Shown here: positions 18,974 through 26,299 of the stretch, one piece after another
Position numbering within the stretch: position 1 is the stretch's first letter
How the letters are laid out: the number at the start of each line of letters is the position of its first letter
Assembly: GCF_002216795.1 (NCBI RefSeq)
Contig: NZ_CP022316.1
Location: 124,001-188,000 of the forward strand
From: Brachybacterium avium
GTDB lineage: Bacteria > Actinomycetota > Actinomycetes > Actinomycetales > Dermabacteraceae
Length of the DNA: 64,000 bases
Direction of reading: 5' to 3'
Notes under the pieces: generated by a model
The model's input: only the letters and a program-made list of their open reading frames with translations
The model's database searches: none
What the model was told of the DNA's origin: nothing
Made by a program: the position numbers and the translations under genes

Positions 18974-20223
18974 TCAGCTCTCGAGCGTGATCCCGAACAG
19001 GGCATCGGCCGCGGCGGAGACATCCCCGGGCCCGGGGTCATGTCGTCCGAGCGGGCAGAGATCCCGCCCTCGGCCCACGCATCCAGGGCCTCCAGCGCGC
19101 GAGCGGAGTCGAGGTCATCGCGCAGCGCGGCCCGCATCTCCTGGACCGTGGCGGGATAGCGGCCGCCGCGGCGGGCGGCGACGCGGTAGCGCTCGAGCCG
19201 GGCGGTGGCCTGCTCGAGCTCCTGCTCCGACCATTCCCAGTCGCTGCGGTAGTGATGTGCCATCAGCACCAGGCGGATCGCCATCGGATCCACGCCCTCG
19301 TGCACCAGGCGGTGCACGAACACCAGGTTGCCCAGCGACTTGCTCATCTTCTCGCCCTGGTGGGCGACCATGCCGCTGTGCGCATAGGCGGCGGCGAAGG
19401 GACGTCCCAGCGCCGCCGAGTGCGCGGCGCTGAGGTCGTGGTGCGGGAAGATCAGATCGCTCCCGCCGGCCTGGATGTCGAAGGGCAGCCCGATCCCCTC
19501 CTCCGCGATGCAGACGCACTCCACATGCCATCCGGGTCGGCCCCGGCCGAGCTCGGCCGCGTCCCAGGCGGGCTCGCCCTCGCGCTCTGCTCGCCACAGC
19601 AGCGGATCGAAGGGCCCACGCTTGCCGGCGCGGTCCGGATCGCCGCCCCGATCCGCGAAGACCTCGAGCATCCGCTCCTCGGACCATCCCGAGACATCCC
19701 CGAGGGCACCATCGACGGAGAGGTCGAGGTACCAGTCGGGCCCGGCGGCGTCGCTCGCCTCCACCGGGTAGGCGCGGCCACGCTCGTGCAGGGTGCGGAC
19801 CACGGTGATGATCTGATCCATCGCCTCGCTCACGGAGCGATAGGTCTCCGGGGCGATGATCCGCAGTGACTCCATGTCCTGCGTGAACAGCTCGACCTGC
19901 GAGGCGGCGAGCTCCCGCCAGTCCACTCCGTCACGGGCGGCGCGCTCGAGCAGCGGATCGTCGACGTCGGTGATGTTCTGCGCCATCTCGACCTCGTACC
20001 CGGTGTCGTGCAGCGCCCGTCGCATCAGGTCGGCGGCGTGGTAGGTCGCAGCGTGGCCCAGGTGAGTGGAGTCGTACGGGGTGATCCCGCAGACGTACAG
20101 CCGGGCCTTCCCCGGGGTGAGCGGGAGGATGGGCGAGACCCTCGCGGCACGGGTGTCGTACAGCCTCAGCGGCACGCCGGAGGCGGGAAGGGGGTCAAGA
20201 GCGGGGGAGGTCCAGGAATGCAC
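18974..20223 (-). CDS. mshC: Cysteine:GlcN-inositol ligase MshC, with a one-base frameshift near the 3' end
   Basis: Third dedicated step of mycothiol synthesis: ATP-dependent joining of cysteine to glucosaminyl-inositol. The fold is that of cysteinyl-tRNA synthetase: GITPYDSTHLGHAATY (HIGH-like), the zinc-site region WHVECVCIAEEG and KMSKSLGN. The intact frame runs 20223 to about 19028. After DDMTPGPG it shifts, because four C at 19024-19027 need one more base. The restored frame reads DVSAAADALFGITLES and stops at 18974, giving 416 residues, normal for MshC. Without the correction the reading frame runs on for over 2 kb across PAC2 and the M50 gene, which is not credible. GTG start 20223 is leaderless. 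Confidence 0.93.
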
Positions 20224-20235
20224 CCTGCGATCATA
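20221..20235 (-). promoter_or_regulatory. Leaderless promoter of mshC
   Basis: TATGAT (20235-20230), six bases, GTG (20223). It lies in the 34-bp gap after uppP, so mshC can be transcribed separately from uppP. Confidence 0.6.
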
Positions 20236-20257
20236 CGATCTGCGGTCCGTGCCCGGC

Positions 20258-21130
20258 TCAGGACCCTCCCAGCGGGTCGACCGCGCCGAACCAGAGCAGG
20301 CCCAGCAGCAGCAGCCCTGCGACGATGCGGTAGGCGACGAACATCAGGTAGGAGTGGTTCTCGATGATCCGCATGAACCAGACGATCACGATGTAGCCCA
20401 CGCCGAAGGCCACCACGGTGGCGACCACCATCGCCATCAGGGACGGCTCCCCCGCCGCCGCCGCCGCGGCCCGGCCGTCGGCCGTGAGCAGCACCGGGAT
20501 CTCCTTGGCCGCCTTGTAGAGGCCGGAGGCGAACACCGCCGGGACGGCGAGCAGGAAGGCGTAGCGAGCGGCGGCCTCGCGCTTATAGCCCAGCAGGAGC
20601 CCCGCGGTGATGGTGCCGCCGGAGCGGGAGACGCCGGGGATCAGCGCGAGCGCCTGGGCGAAGCCGAAGATGATGCCGTCGCGCACGGTGAGCTGAGTGA
20701 GCTCCTTGCGCTGCGGGGCGATCCGGTCGGCGAAGCCGAGCAGGATGCCGAAGAAGATCAGCATCGCGGCGGTGATGTAGAGGTTGCGCAGGTTGTAGTC
20801 GATCTGCTCCTCGAGCAGCAGCCCCAGCACACCGATCGGGATGGAGCCGAGGATCACCAGCCATCCCATCCGGACATCCGGGTCGGAATGCGGAATCTTT
20901 CCCGCCAGGGCGCGGAACCACTTGCCGATGATGCGGCTGATGTCGTTCCAGAAGTAGATCAGCACCGCCGTCTCGGTGCCGAGCTGGATGATCGCGGTGA
21001 ATGCCGCACCAGCATCCTGACCGGGGGCCATCAGCTCTCCGACCACGCGCACGTGGGCGCTCGAGGAGATCGGAAGGAACTCGGACAATCCCTGGACCAG
21101 CCCCAGGATGACCGCCTCGATGAACGACAT
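20258..21130 (-). CDS. uppP: Undecaprenyl-diphosphatase
   Basis: Recycles the cell-wall lipid carrier by removing a phosphate from undecaprenyl diphosphate at the outer face of the membrane. The 290-residue polytopic protein carries both BacA/UppP motifs: [17 protein letters not shown] (residues 10-26) and [20 protein letters not shown] (about 165-184). The ATG follows a GAGGAGAG ribosome site. It lies upstream of mshC, an arrangement common in actinobacteria. Confidence 0.95.
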   Translation of the reverse strand: MSFIEAVILGLVQGLSEFLPISSSAHVRVVGELMAPGQDAGAAFTAIIQLGTETAVLIYFWNDISRIIGKWFRALAGKIPHSDPDVRMGWLVILGSIPIGVLGLLLEEQIDYNLRNLYITAAMLIFFGILLGFADRIAPQRKELTQLTVRDGIIFGFAQALALIPGVSRSGGTITAGLLLGYKREAAARYAFLLAVPAVFASGLYKAAKEIPVLLTADGRAAAAAAGEPSLMAMVVATVVAFGVGYIVIVWFMRIIENHSYLMFVAYRIVAGLLLLGLLWFGAVDPLGGS

Positions 21131-21293
21131 GAACTCTCCTCGATCGACTCAGGGCTCTGACGGCGCCGCGGTGCGGCGACCGCGGGCCCCGGACAGAGTA
21201 CGCGGCGCCGGGCGGTCAGCCCGGCACCGCGCAGCGGAGCAGTGGTGAAGAGTACGTGGAGGTGCCGGGGAGGCGCCCGGCGGAGGCCCGCGC

Positions 21294-21608
21294 TCAGCGG
21301 CCGGAATCGTCCTCGTCGTCGTACCCGTCGTCGGCGTCCTCATCGTCCTCGTCCTCGAAGTCGTCGAGGTCATCGAAGTCGTCGTCGTCATCATCGTCGT
21401 CATCGTCATCGTCGAAGACGATGAGCGGGGTGGCGATCTCGTAGGCGTCGAAGAGGGCGTCGTCATAGGCGTCGAAGGCCGTGGCGAGCTGCTCCGTGGC
21501 CGCGTCGAGAGCGGGGTCGTCATCGCCACGCGAGGCGGCAGCCGCCTCGTAGTGACGTTCGAAGGCAGCGATCAGCGCAGCAAGAGCAGAGCGAGGATCC
21601 GAGTTCAT
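21294..21608 (-). CDS. Small acidic protein with a poly-aspartate tail
   Basis: A 104-residue protein of unknown function. An N-terminal helical region (SALAALIAAFERHYEAAAAS, then LATAFDAYDDALFDAYEIAT) is followed by a tail of about 40 residues that is almost entirely Asp and Glu, including a run of twelve Asp. Start ATG 21608 was chosen over an upstream in-frame ATG because TACCGT stands exactly six bases before it. Similar short acidic proteins occur next to this locus in other Micrococcales, as far as I recall; I do not know a demonstrated function. The tail is very likely disordered. Confidence 0.75.
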   Translation of the reverse strand: MNSDPRSALAALIAAFERHYEAAAASRGDDDPALDAATEQLATAFDAYDDALFDAYEIATPLIVFDDDDDDDDDDDDFDDLDDFEDEDDEDADDGYDDEDDSGR

Positions 21609-21620
21609 GCTTGGACGGTA
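21606..21620 (-). promoter_or_regulatory. Leaderless promoter of the acidic protein gene
   Basis: TACCGT (21620-21615), six bases, ATG (21608). Confidence 0.6.
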
Positions 21621-21774
21621 CATCGTCCGGCGGCACAATGGACAGTGGGACGGGCATCTCGTGACCAGCAGACCCCTCACGGTGCGGGACTCGTCCCCAC
21701 GGCAGCCCCCGAGCGCGGTGCGCTAGCGGCTTCCGCTGGTCATGCCGCAGGTCATCGAGCACAGGAGGACCCCG

Positions 21775-22053
21775 TTGATCCGACCCCGCACTGCCCTCGT
21801 CGCCGGTGTCCAACATGTCAGCGATCCACGTCAGTGGCGGGATCTGCCCGTCGAGCGCGGACGCCGCTCGGAGGACTACGAGTTCCAGATCCTCACCGTG
21901 CCGCGCGGCACCTCGATCGGGCAGGTGCGGGCCGAGCTCGCCGAGCAGGCGGAGTACGGGCGCTGGGAGCACGCCCGCACGCGCCTGTACGTCGGCGGAG
22001 GCCGGAAGGTCTGGATGCGGCGGCGCATTCTTCGGGTGCGCTCCACGCTCTAG
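21775..22053 (+). CDS. DUF5703 family protein
   Basis: A small basic protein of about 92 residues. The conserved part reads DYEFQILTVPRGTSIGQVRA, then EQAEYGRWEHARTRLYVGGG and RRRILRVRSTL, matching DUF5703 of actinobacteria. No function is known to me. The start is uncertain: TTG 21775 lies nine bases after AGGAGG and is preferred; ATG 21742 is in frame but has no ribosome site. It is divergent from the acidic protein gene. Confidence 0.75.
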   Translation: MIRPRTALVAGVQHVSDPRQWRDLPVERGRRSEDYEFQILTVPRGTSIGQVRAELAEQAEYGRWEHARTRLYVGGGRKVWMRRRILRVRSTL

Positions 22054-22128
22054 CCGCGCTGCCACGGCGTCGTCCGGTCCGTCCTCCACACCCGCACGCC
22101 GATCTCCCCGCTGCTCGCCCGGTTCTGA

Positions 22129-22143
22129 TGCAATGGCCTGGTG
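22129..22143 (+). promoter_or_regulatory. Possible leaderless promoter of the prepilin peptidase gene
   Basis: TGCAAT (22129-22134), six bases, GTG (22141). The hexamer deviates from TANNNT at position 2, but the spacing matches the other leaderless starts. Confidence 0.4.
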
Positions 22144-22644
22144 CCCGAGATCTCCGCGTCCCTGATCGGTGTGCTGCTGGTGGTGTACCTGCCGCCCGCG
22201 GCAGTGCTGTCCTGGGTGGACGGGAGGGAGCATCGGCTGCCGAACCGCTGGGTGGCACTGCTGACCGTGGCGGTGGGGGCGACGCTGCTGGTGGTCGGAC
22301 TGCTGCAGCCCGCGCTGCGCGGGGACCTGCGCACGGCGGTGGTGCTCGCCCTGGTGCTGGGTCTCGGGGCGATCCTGGTGGCGCTGGTCGCTCCGACGCT
22401 GCTGGGGATGGGGGATGCGAAGACGCTCCCGGTGGTGGTGCTGATGGCGGCCTCGCTCGGCGGCGAGGTGCTGATCGCGGGCCTGCTGGGCATCGCGCTG
22501 CTCGGCGGGATGCTGGGGATCGCGGTGATGGCTGCGACCCGTCGGGCCGGGGTGCGTTTCGCGTTCGGTCCGGTGCTGCTGTCCGGACCGTTCCTGGGGC
22601 TGCTCGGTGCCCCGTTGGTCCGTGCCGCTCTCGGCGGCTCCTGA
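22141..22644 (+). CDS. Prepilin peptidase, A24 family (TadV/CpaA-like)
   Basis: A 167-residue, very hydrophobic protein with about five or six membrane helices. The two active-site aspartates of A24 peptidases are seen: VDGREHRLPNRWV near residue 24 and the GMGDAK motif (GxGD) near residue 85. It lacks the N-terminal methylase domain of full PilD, so it resembles the short TadV/CpaA type that cleaves prepilin leaders. No pilin, TadA or secretin gene is visible within the window, so its substrates must be encoded elsewhere. Confidence 0.82.
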   Translation: MPEISASLIGVLLVVYLPPAAVLSWVDGREHRLPNRWVALLTVAVGATLLVVGLLQPALRGDLRTAVVLALVLGLGAILVALVAPTLLGMGDAKTLPVVVLMAASLGGEVLIAGLLGIALLGGMLGIAVMAATRRAGVRFAFGPVLLSGPFLGLLGAPLVRAALGGS

Positions 22645-22672
22645 GGAGGCAGGGGGTCGGGGCCGGAACCGT

Positions 22673-23539
22673 TCAGCCGCGCCGGGTGGGACGGCGCTGC
22701 CGCTGGATCTCGTAGAGCGCGACGGAGCCGGCCACTGCGGCGTTCAGCGACGACGCGGAGCCGCCGATCGGGATCTCGGCGATGACATCACAGGCCTCCC
22801 GCCAGCCGGCGCTCATGCCGACGGTCTCGTTGCCGATGACCACCAGGGTCGGCCCGGCGAGGTCCTCGAGGGACAGCTCGTGCCCGCCCGTCTCGTCGAG
22901 CCCGAGCACCGTCCACTGCTCCCCCAGTGCTCTGCGCGCACCGATCCACTCCAGCACCTCCCTGTGGGAGGGGATGCGGAGCACGGGCAGCGCGAAGAGC
23001 GACCCCGTGCTGGCGCGGATGGCCGCGGGATCCCAGGCATCGGCGCTGTGGCCTGTGATCAGCAGTGCTTCGGCGCCGAACGCGTCGGCCGAACGGGCCA
23101 GCGAGCCGATGTTCCCCGGACCGGAGGGTCGATCGAAGACCACCACCACCGAGGCGTCCGTGGGGGTGAGCCGGTCAAGAGTGTCAGAGGGCACCGCGGC
23201 CAGAGCCAGCAGCTCCGGCGCTCCGCCCTCCCGCTCCCCCAGCTCGGCCATCAGCTCGGGCGCCAGCTCCACGACCGGGCCGGGAGGGTCCTCGAGCAGC
23301 TCCCGCGCCCAGCGGGAGGCCTGATCGCGACCGTCTGACAGCAGCGCCCGGATCTCCACCCCGTGAGCGATCGCCTGGGTGATCGGTCGGACTCCCTGGA
23401 TGATCATCTCGCCGCTGCGGGCGCGTTTGGTGCGGTTGGTCAGCAGGGCCTGCCATTGCTGGAACAGGGCGTTGCGACGCTCCAGCCGCGCCGGCAGGGA
23501 CGAGCGGTGCTCGCGCGCTGCGGAGCGCCGGTGGCTCAT
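22673..23539 (-). CDS. RNA 2'-O-methyltransferase, TrmH/SpoU family
   Basis: SAM-dependent ribose methylation of rRNA or tRNA. The 288 residues have an N-terminal substrate-binding part (RNALFQQWQALLTNRTKRAR) and the C-terminal knotted SPOUT domain with the three family motifs: DRPSGPGNIGSLARSADAFG, TLVVIGNETVGMS and IPIGGSASSLNAAVAGSVAL. The exact RNA site cannot be read from sequence. The start overlaps the end of the trmL-like gene by 4 nt, so two SpoU enzymes are translated from one message. Confidence 0.9.
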   Translation of the reverse strand: MSHRRSAAREHRSSLPARLERRNALFQQWQALLTNRTKRARSGEMIIQGVRPITQAIAHGVEIRALLSDGRDQASRWARELLEDPPGPVVELAPELMAELGEREGGAPELLALAAVPSDTLDRLTPTDASVVVVFDRPSGPGNIGSLARSADAFGAEALLITGHSADAWDPAAIRASTGSLFALPVLRIPSHREVLEWIGARRALGEQWTVLGLDETGGHELSLEDLAGPTLVVIGNETVGMSAGWREACDVIAEIPIGGSASSLNAAVAGSVALYEIQRQRRPTRRG

Positions 23540-24003
23540 GCTCCGGCCTCGTCGTAGCCGAGCTGTCGCCAGGCCTCGTAGACCGCGATCGAGACAGCGT
23601 TGGCGAGGTTGAGCGAGCGGCGTGCGGGCAGCATCGGGATCCGCACCCGGGAGGTGATCCGCGGGTGGGCCAGGACCTCCTCGGGCAGGCCGCTCGGTTC
23701 GGTCCCGAACAGCAGGATGTCCTCGCGGGAGTACTCGATGCTGTCGAAGGTGATGTCGGTGTGCGCTGAGAAGGCGAAGACCCTGGCCTGGGGCAGCGTC
23801 GCCAGCGCCCGCTCGGCGTCGGCGTGGATGCTCACGTCGGCGAGGTCGTGATAGTCCAGCCCGGCCCGGCGGAGCTTCGCGTCCTCGAGGTCGAAGCCGA
23901 GCGGCTCGATCAGGTGGAGGTGGGCACCGGTGACGGCGGAGAGCCGGATCGCGTTGCCGGTGTTCCCGGCGATGACCGGTTCGTGGAGGAAGACGTGGAC
24001 CAT
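23536..24003 (-). CDS. trmL: tRNA (cytidine/uridine-2'-O-)-methyltransferase, TrmL-like
   Basis: A minimal 155-residue SPOUT methyltransferase, the length of TrmL, which methylates the wobble ribose 34 of tRNA-Leu isoacceptors in E. coli. Motifs: HEPVIAGNTGNAIRLSAVTG, LLFGTEPSGLPEEVL and RIPMLPARRSLNLANAVSIA. ATG 24003 gives the conserved VHVFLHEP start; the longer in-frame extension upstream crosses the tRNA terminator hairpin and is rejected. It lies downstream of the tRNA-Leu gene on the same strand, a coincidence with its likely substrate that may mean nothing. Confidence 0.88.
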   Translation of the reverse strand: MVHVFLHEPVIAGNTGNAIRLSAVTGAHLHLIEPLGFDLEDAKLRRAGLDYHDLADVSIHADAERALATLPQARVFAFSAHTDITFDSIEYSREDILLFGTEPSGLPEEVLAHPRITSRVRIPMLPARRSLNLANAVSIAVYEAWRQLGYDEAGA

Positions 24004-24055
24004 GACGCAGATTCTCCCACGCAGGCGGCAGCGGCCGAGCGTGCGGATTGACGAA

Positions 24056-24087
24056 GAACCCCGAACCACAGCAGTGGATCGGGGTTC
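24056..24087 (-). terminator. Hairpin, probable former terminator of tRNA-Leu
   Basis: A 9-bp perfect stem (GAACCCCGA with TCGGGGTTC), one mismatch, 4 further pairs and an AGCA loop. Read on the minus strand it ends TTCTTCG. It stands 5 bp beyond the left copy of the 15-bp tRNA-Leu end repeat, so before the IS insertion it would have followed the tRNA directly. Confidence 0.7.
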
Positions 24088-24092
24088 GTATC

Positions 24093-24107
24093 GAGTGTCC
24101 GAGGGGG
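24093..24107 (+). repeat. Left copy of the 15-bp target-site duplication
   Basis: GAGTGTCCGAGGGGG, identical to 24715-24729, which is the 3' end of the tRNA-Leu gene. It directly abuts the left terminal inverted repeat of the IS relic. Confidence 0.8.
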
Positions 24108-24714
24108 TGTGTGATCTCAAGACATAGTTCGCCCCTGTCTCGCGTCATCGTTCGCACCTCGGCGTCGTCATGATCGGCCGTAGTAGAGGGCTGGTGTCTC
24201 GCGTCATCATTCGCACGATGGAGCATGTCGAAGAACACAGCGATAGTGCTCAGCGTCATCGAGGCGGGCATGAGCACCAACGAAGCCGCACAGAAGTTCC
24301 ACGTCTCCCCGCGCTGGGTACAGATCCTCGTGGCCCGCTACCGCAAAGGTGGCGTCGAGGCCCTCGACCCCGGCTCACGCCGAAGGCCTCCGTGGGAGGA
24401 ACCCGCCAGAGGGACTACTCCGTGCGCACCGACAGAGTCGACACCCACGGCAAAGTCTCCCTGCGCTACGCCGGCACGATGCGCCACCTCGGCATCGGCC
24501 GCGCCCACGCCGGACTGAGAGTCCGCATCATCCGCGAGGGCCCCGACACGATGGTCATCGACCTCGCCACCGGAGAACTACTCGCCGAACACACCATCGA
24601 CCCCGACCGCGGGTACCAACCACAACGAAAAAGACCCCGGTGAACACTCACCGGAGCCTTCTCCTCGCGAACGATGTCCCAAGACATCCGCGAACGATGT
24701 CCTGAGACACCACA
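24108..24714 (+). mobile_element. IS481-type insertion sequence relic (607 bp, internal deletion)
   Basis: Terminal inverted repeats of 25 bp at 24108-24132 and 24690-24714 match at 20 of 25 positions and begin 5'-TGTG. They are flanked exactly by a 15-bp direct repeat. Related motifs recur inside the ends (24133-24154, 24193-24214 and, inverted, 24667-24687). The interior holds only the N- and C-terminal parts of a transposase, so about half of a normal element of 1.2-1.3 kb is missing. Family assignment rests on the HTH and C-terminal protein fragments and the TGT ends; a 15-bp duplication is within the range reported for IS481. Confidence 0.78.
24225..24643 (+). pseudogene. Transposase remnant (IS481-like), catalytic core deleted
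   Basis: The frame from ATG 24225 gives about 50 residues of an HTH domain (MSKNTAIVLSVIEAGMSTNE, KFHVSPRWVQILVARYRKGG, ALDPGSRR). A different frame then supplies the C-terminal 75 residues (RDYSVRTDRVDTHGKVSLRY, GRAHAGLRVRIIREG, DLATGELLAEHTIDP) up to the TGA at 24643. The DDE integrase core between them is gone, with the junction near 24385-24410. It cannot encode an active transposase. Confidence 0.8.
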
Positions 24715-24729
24715 GAGTGTCCGAGGGGG
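24715..24729 (+). repeat. Right copy of the 15-bp target-site duplication
   Basis: GAGTGTCCGAGGGGG, overlapping the 3' acceptor end of tRNA-Leu; identical to 24093-24107. This copy regenerates an intact tRNA gene. Confidence 0.8.
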
Positions 24730-24803
24730 GAATTGAACCCCCACGCCCTAAAACGGGCACTAGCACCTCAAGCTAGCGCGTCTACCAATTCCGCCACCCG
24801 GAC
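24718..24803 (-). tRNA. tRNA-Leu (anticodon GAG)
   Basis: 86 nt without encoded CCA. The acceptor stem is GTCCGGG with CTCGGAC plus discriminator A. The anticodon stem CTAGC/GCTAG carries loop TTGAGGT with anticodon GAG, a long class II variable arm (CCC/GGG) follows, and the T-arm is GGGGG-TTCAATT-CCCCC. A -10-like TAATCT at 24834-24829 would place the transcript start about 20 bases upstream. Downstream it now runs into the IS relic rather than its own terminator. Confidence 0.96.
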
Positions 24804-24828
24804 GGGTGTTCGCCGCAGCGACGAGAGC

Positions 24829-24834
24829 AGATTA
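24829..24834 (-). promoter_or_regulatory. Probable -10 element of the tRNA-Leu promoter
   Basis: TAATCT on the minus strand, 25 bp upstream of the mature tRNA 5' end; no clear -35 was identified. Confidence 0.4.
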
Positions 24835-24895
24835 GCACGGCATCCGCCGCTCCCTGACACCGAAAGCGGCGCTGCCAGCAGGAACGTGAAGACAA

Positions 24896-25339
24896 TCACG
24901 CCGGGACGCGCAGTGCGCCGCCCGCCATGATGCCGCGCAGCACCGCGAGCACAGCATCGGTGCTGGTGATGAGCATTGACCAGTGCGATTCCTGCTGCAG
25001 CTCGGCGACGCGCAGGCGCTCGGTGAGATCCTGGAGCGCGGCAGCCGCGAGCACCGTCATCGTCGGGTCGGGCGCCTCGAGGGCCGCCGGGTCCCAGGAC
25101 TCCATCCGGGCCAGCAGGTCCACGAGCTCATCCGCAGCGCCGCACCGGCTCGGGGAGAGCAGATCCACTCGAGCACGCGCGGCCAGAGCGGTGCACCGGC
25201 GCAGCATCATCGTGGAGGTCTCGGAATCGAGAGCGTCGGGGAGATCCTCGGCGACCGCATCCTCTGTGTCGGAGCCCGTTTCCGCGACCTCGAGGGTCGC
25301 GGTCCCGATCTCGTTCTGCGCCTCGTGCGACGGCTCCAT
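24896..25339 (-). CDS. Hypothetical protein
   Basis: A 147-residue protein I do not recognise. It starts MEPSHEAQNEIGTATLEVAE, with an acidic, probably disordered first 45 residues, followed by an alanine- and leucine-rich helical region (TMMLRRCTALAARARVDLLS; LLARMESWDPAALE; LQDLTERLRVAELQQESHW). No membrane segment is clear. ATG 25339 was chosen because GGAGAGG lies seven bases upstream; an in-frame ATG at 25405 has no ribosome site. It is the last gene of the minus-strand block beginning at rarA and is about 100 bp downstream of aroE. Confidence 0.65.
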   Translation of the reverse strand: MEPSHEAQNEIGTATLEVAETGSDTEDAVAEDLPDALDSETSTMMLRRCTALAARARVDLLSPSRCGAADELVDLLARMESWDPAALEAPDPTMTVLAAAALQDLTERLRVAELQQESHWSMLITSTDAVLAVLRGIMAGGALRVPA

Positions 25340-25438
25340 GGATGACCTCTCCTCTTCGTGACCGGACTCCCCCGGAGACCGTGCGACGCAGATCACTTTA
25401 CTCAAACTTTACCGATGCGGGCAAGGCCTGAAGTCCCC

Positions 25439-26299
25439 TCAGGCCCACCGATCCGCCGCGCCGCGAGCAAGCTCCCGCCGGGCAGCGGCGAGCATCTGGA
25501 CAACCGGAGCCTCAGGCACGCCCAGCATCGAGCGCAGCTGCATATCGGCCTGATGGGTGAGCATCTCCAGCCCATCGGCGACCTCTCCCCCGGCCTCGGA
25601 GACCACGGCCGCCAGCGGGGCGGGCCAGGGGTCGTAGAGCACATCCAGCAGCACCCCGGCCCGTGGGAGCGAGGATCGAGCATGCCACTGCCCGGCCACG
25701 GCGCGCGCACCCGCGATCGCGAGGGCGCTGATCACGCAGTCGGCCTCGAGCACCTCGTGGTGCCGATCCCAGGGGACGCGCTGGACCTCTGCTCCGCCTC
25801 GCACCGCGAACTCCTCCAGGACGGACAGCTTCTCCGCCGAGCGGGCGGAGAGCAGCACCGTGTCCACGCCGAGCTCGAGCAGGGCGGCGACGGCGCTGAG
25901 GGCCGTCGCTCCGGAGCCGAGCACCGCACCGGTGCCGCCGGGGCGGGCGCCGTGGTCGCCGAGGGCGGCCACGATGCCGTGCACGTCATGATTCTCAGCC
26001 CGCCAGGTGCCGTCCTCGCGACGCAGCAGGGTATTGGCCACCTCGAGCGCACGGGAGGTGGCGTCGACCTCTGCGGCCAGGGCGAAGGCCTCCGGTTTGC
26101 CGGGCATTGTCACGCTGAGCCCGGACAGCTCCTTGCCGGGTCCCCGTGCCAGGAAGTCCTCGAGCGACCCGGCGCGCACCTCGTGCCGGACGTAGTCGAC
26201 ATCGGTGATGCCCAGGACCGCGTATGCCGTGCGGTGCAGCACGGGTGAGAGCGAGTGGCCGACCGGGGAACCGACCACGGCGAAGCGTCGTGCCCCCAT
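25439..26299 (-). CDS. aroE: Shikimate dehydrogenase
   Basis: NADPH-dependent reduction of 3-dehydroshikimate in aromatic amino-acid synthesis. The 286-residue protein shows GSPVGHSLSPVLHRTAY (substrate site), SVTMPGKPEAFALA with the catalytic Lys, a glycine-rich nucleotide loop (VLGSGATALSAVAALLEL) and the C-terminal DVLYDPWPAPL. ATG 26299 was chosen because it overlaps the mltG stop (TGATG) and has GGAGG upstream. It is the third gene of a ruvX-mltG-aroE operon, a standard actinobacterial order. Confidence 0.94.
   Translation of the reverse strand: MGARRFAVVGSPVGHSLSPVLHRTAYAVLGITDVDYVRHEVRAGSLEDFLARGPGKELSGLSVTMPGKPEAFALAAEVDATSRALEVANTLLRREDGTWRAENHDVHGIVAALGDHGARPGGTGAVLGSGATALSAVAALLELGVDTVLLSARSAEKLSVLEEFAVRGGAEVQRVPWDRHHEVLEADCVISALAIAGARAVAGQWHARSSLPRAGVLLDVLYDPWPAPLAAVVSEAGGEVADGLEMLTHQADMQLRSMLGVPEAPVVQMLAAARRELARGAADRWA

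Noticed and set aside
24093..24729. The 15-bp repeats as attL/attR of an integrative element at tRNA-Leu
   Set aside because: The repeats directly abut IS-type inverted repeats and there is no integrase, so a transposition target duplication is the simpler reading.
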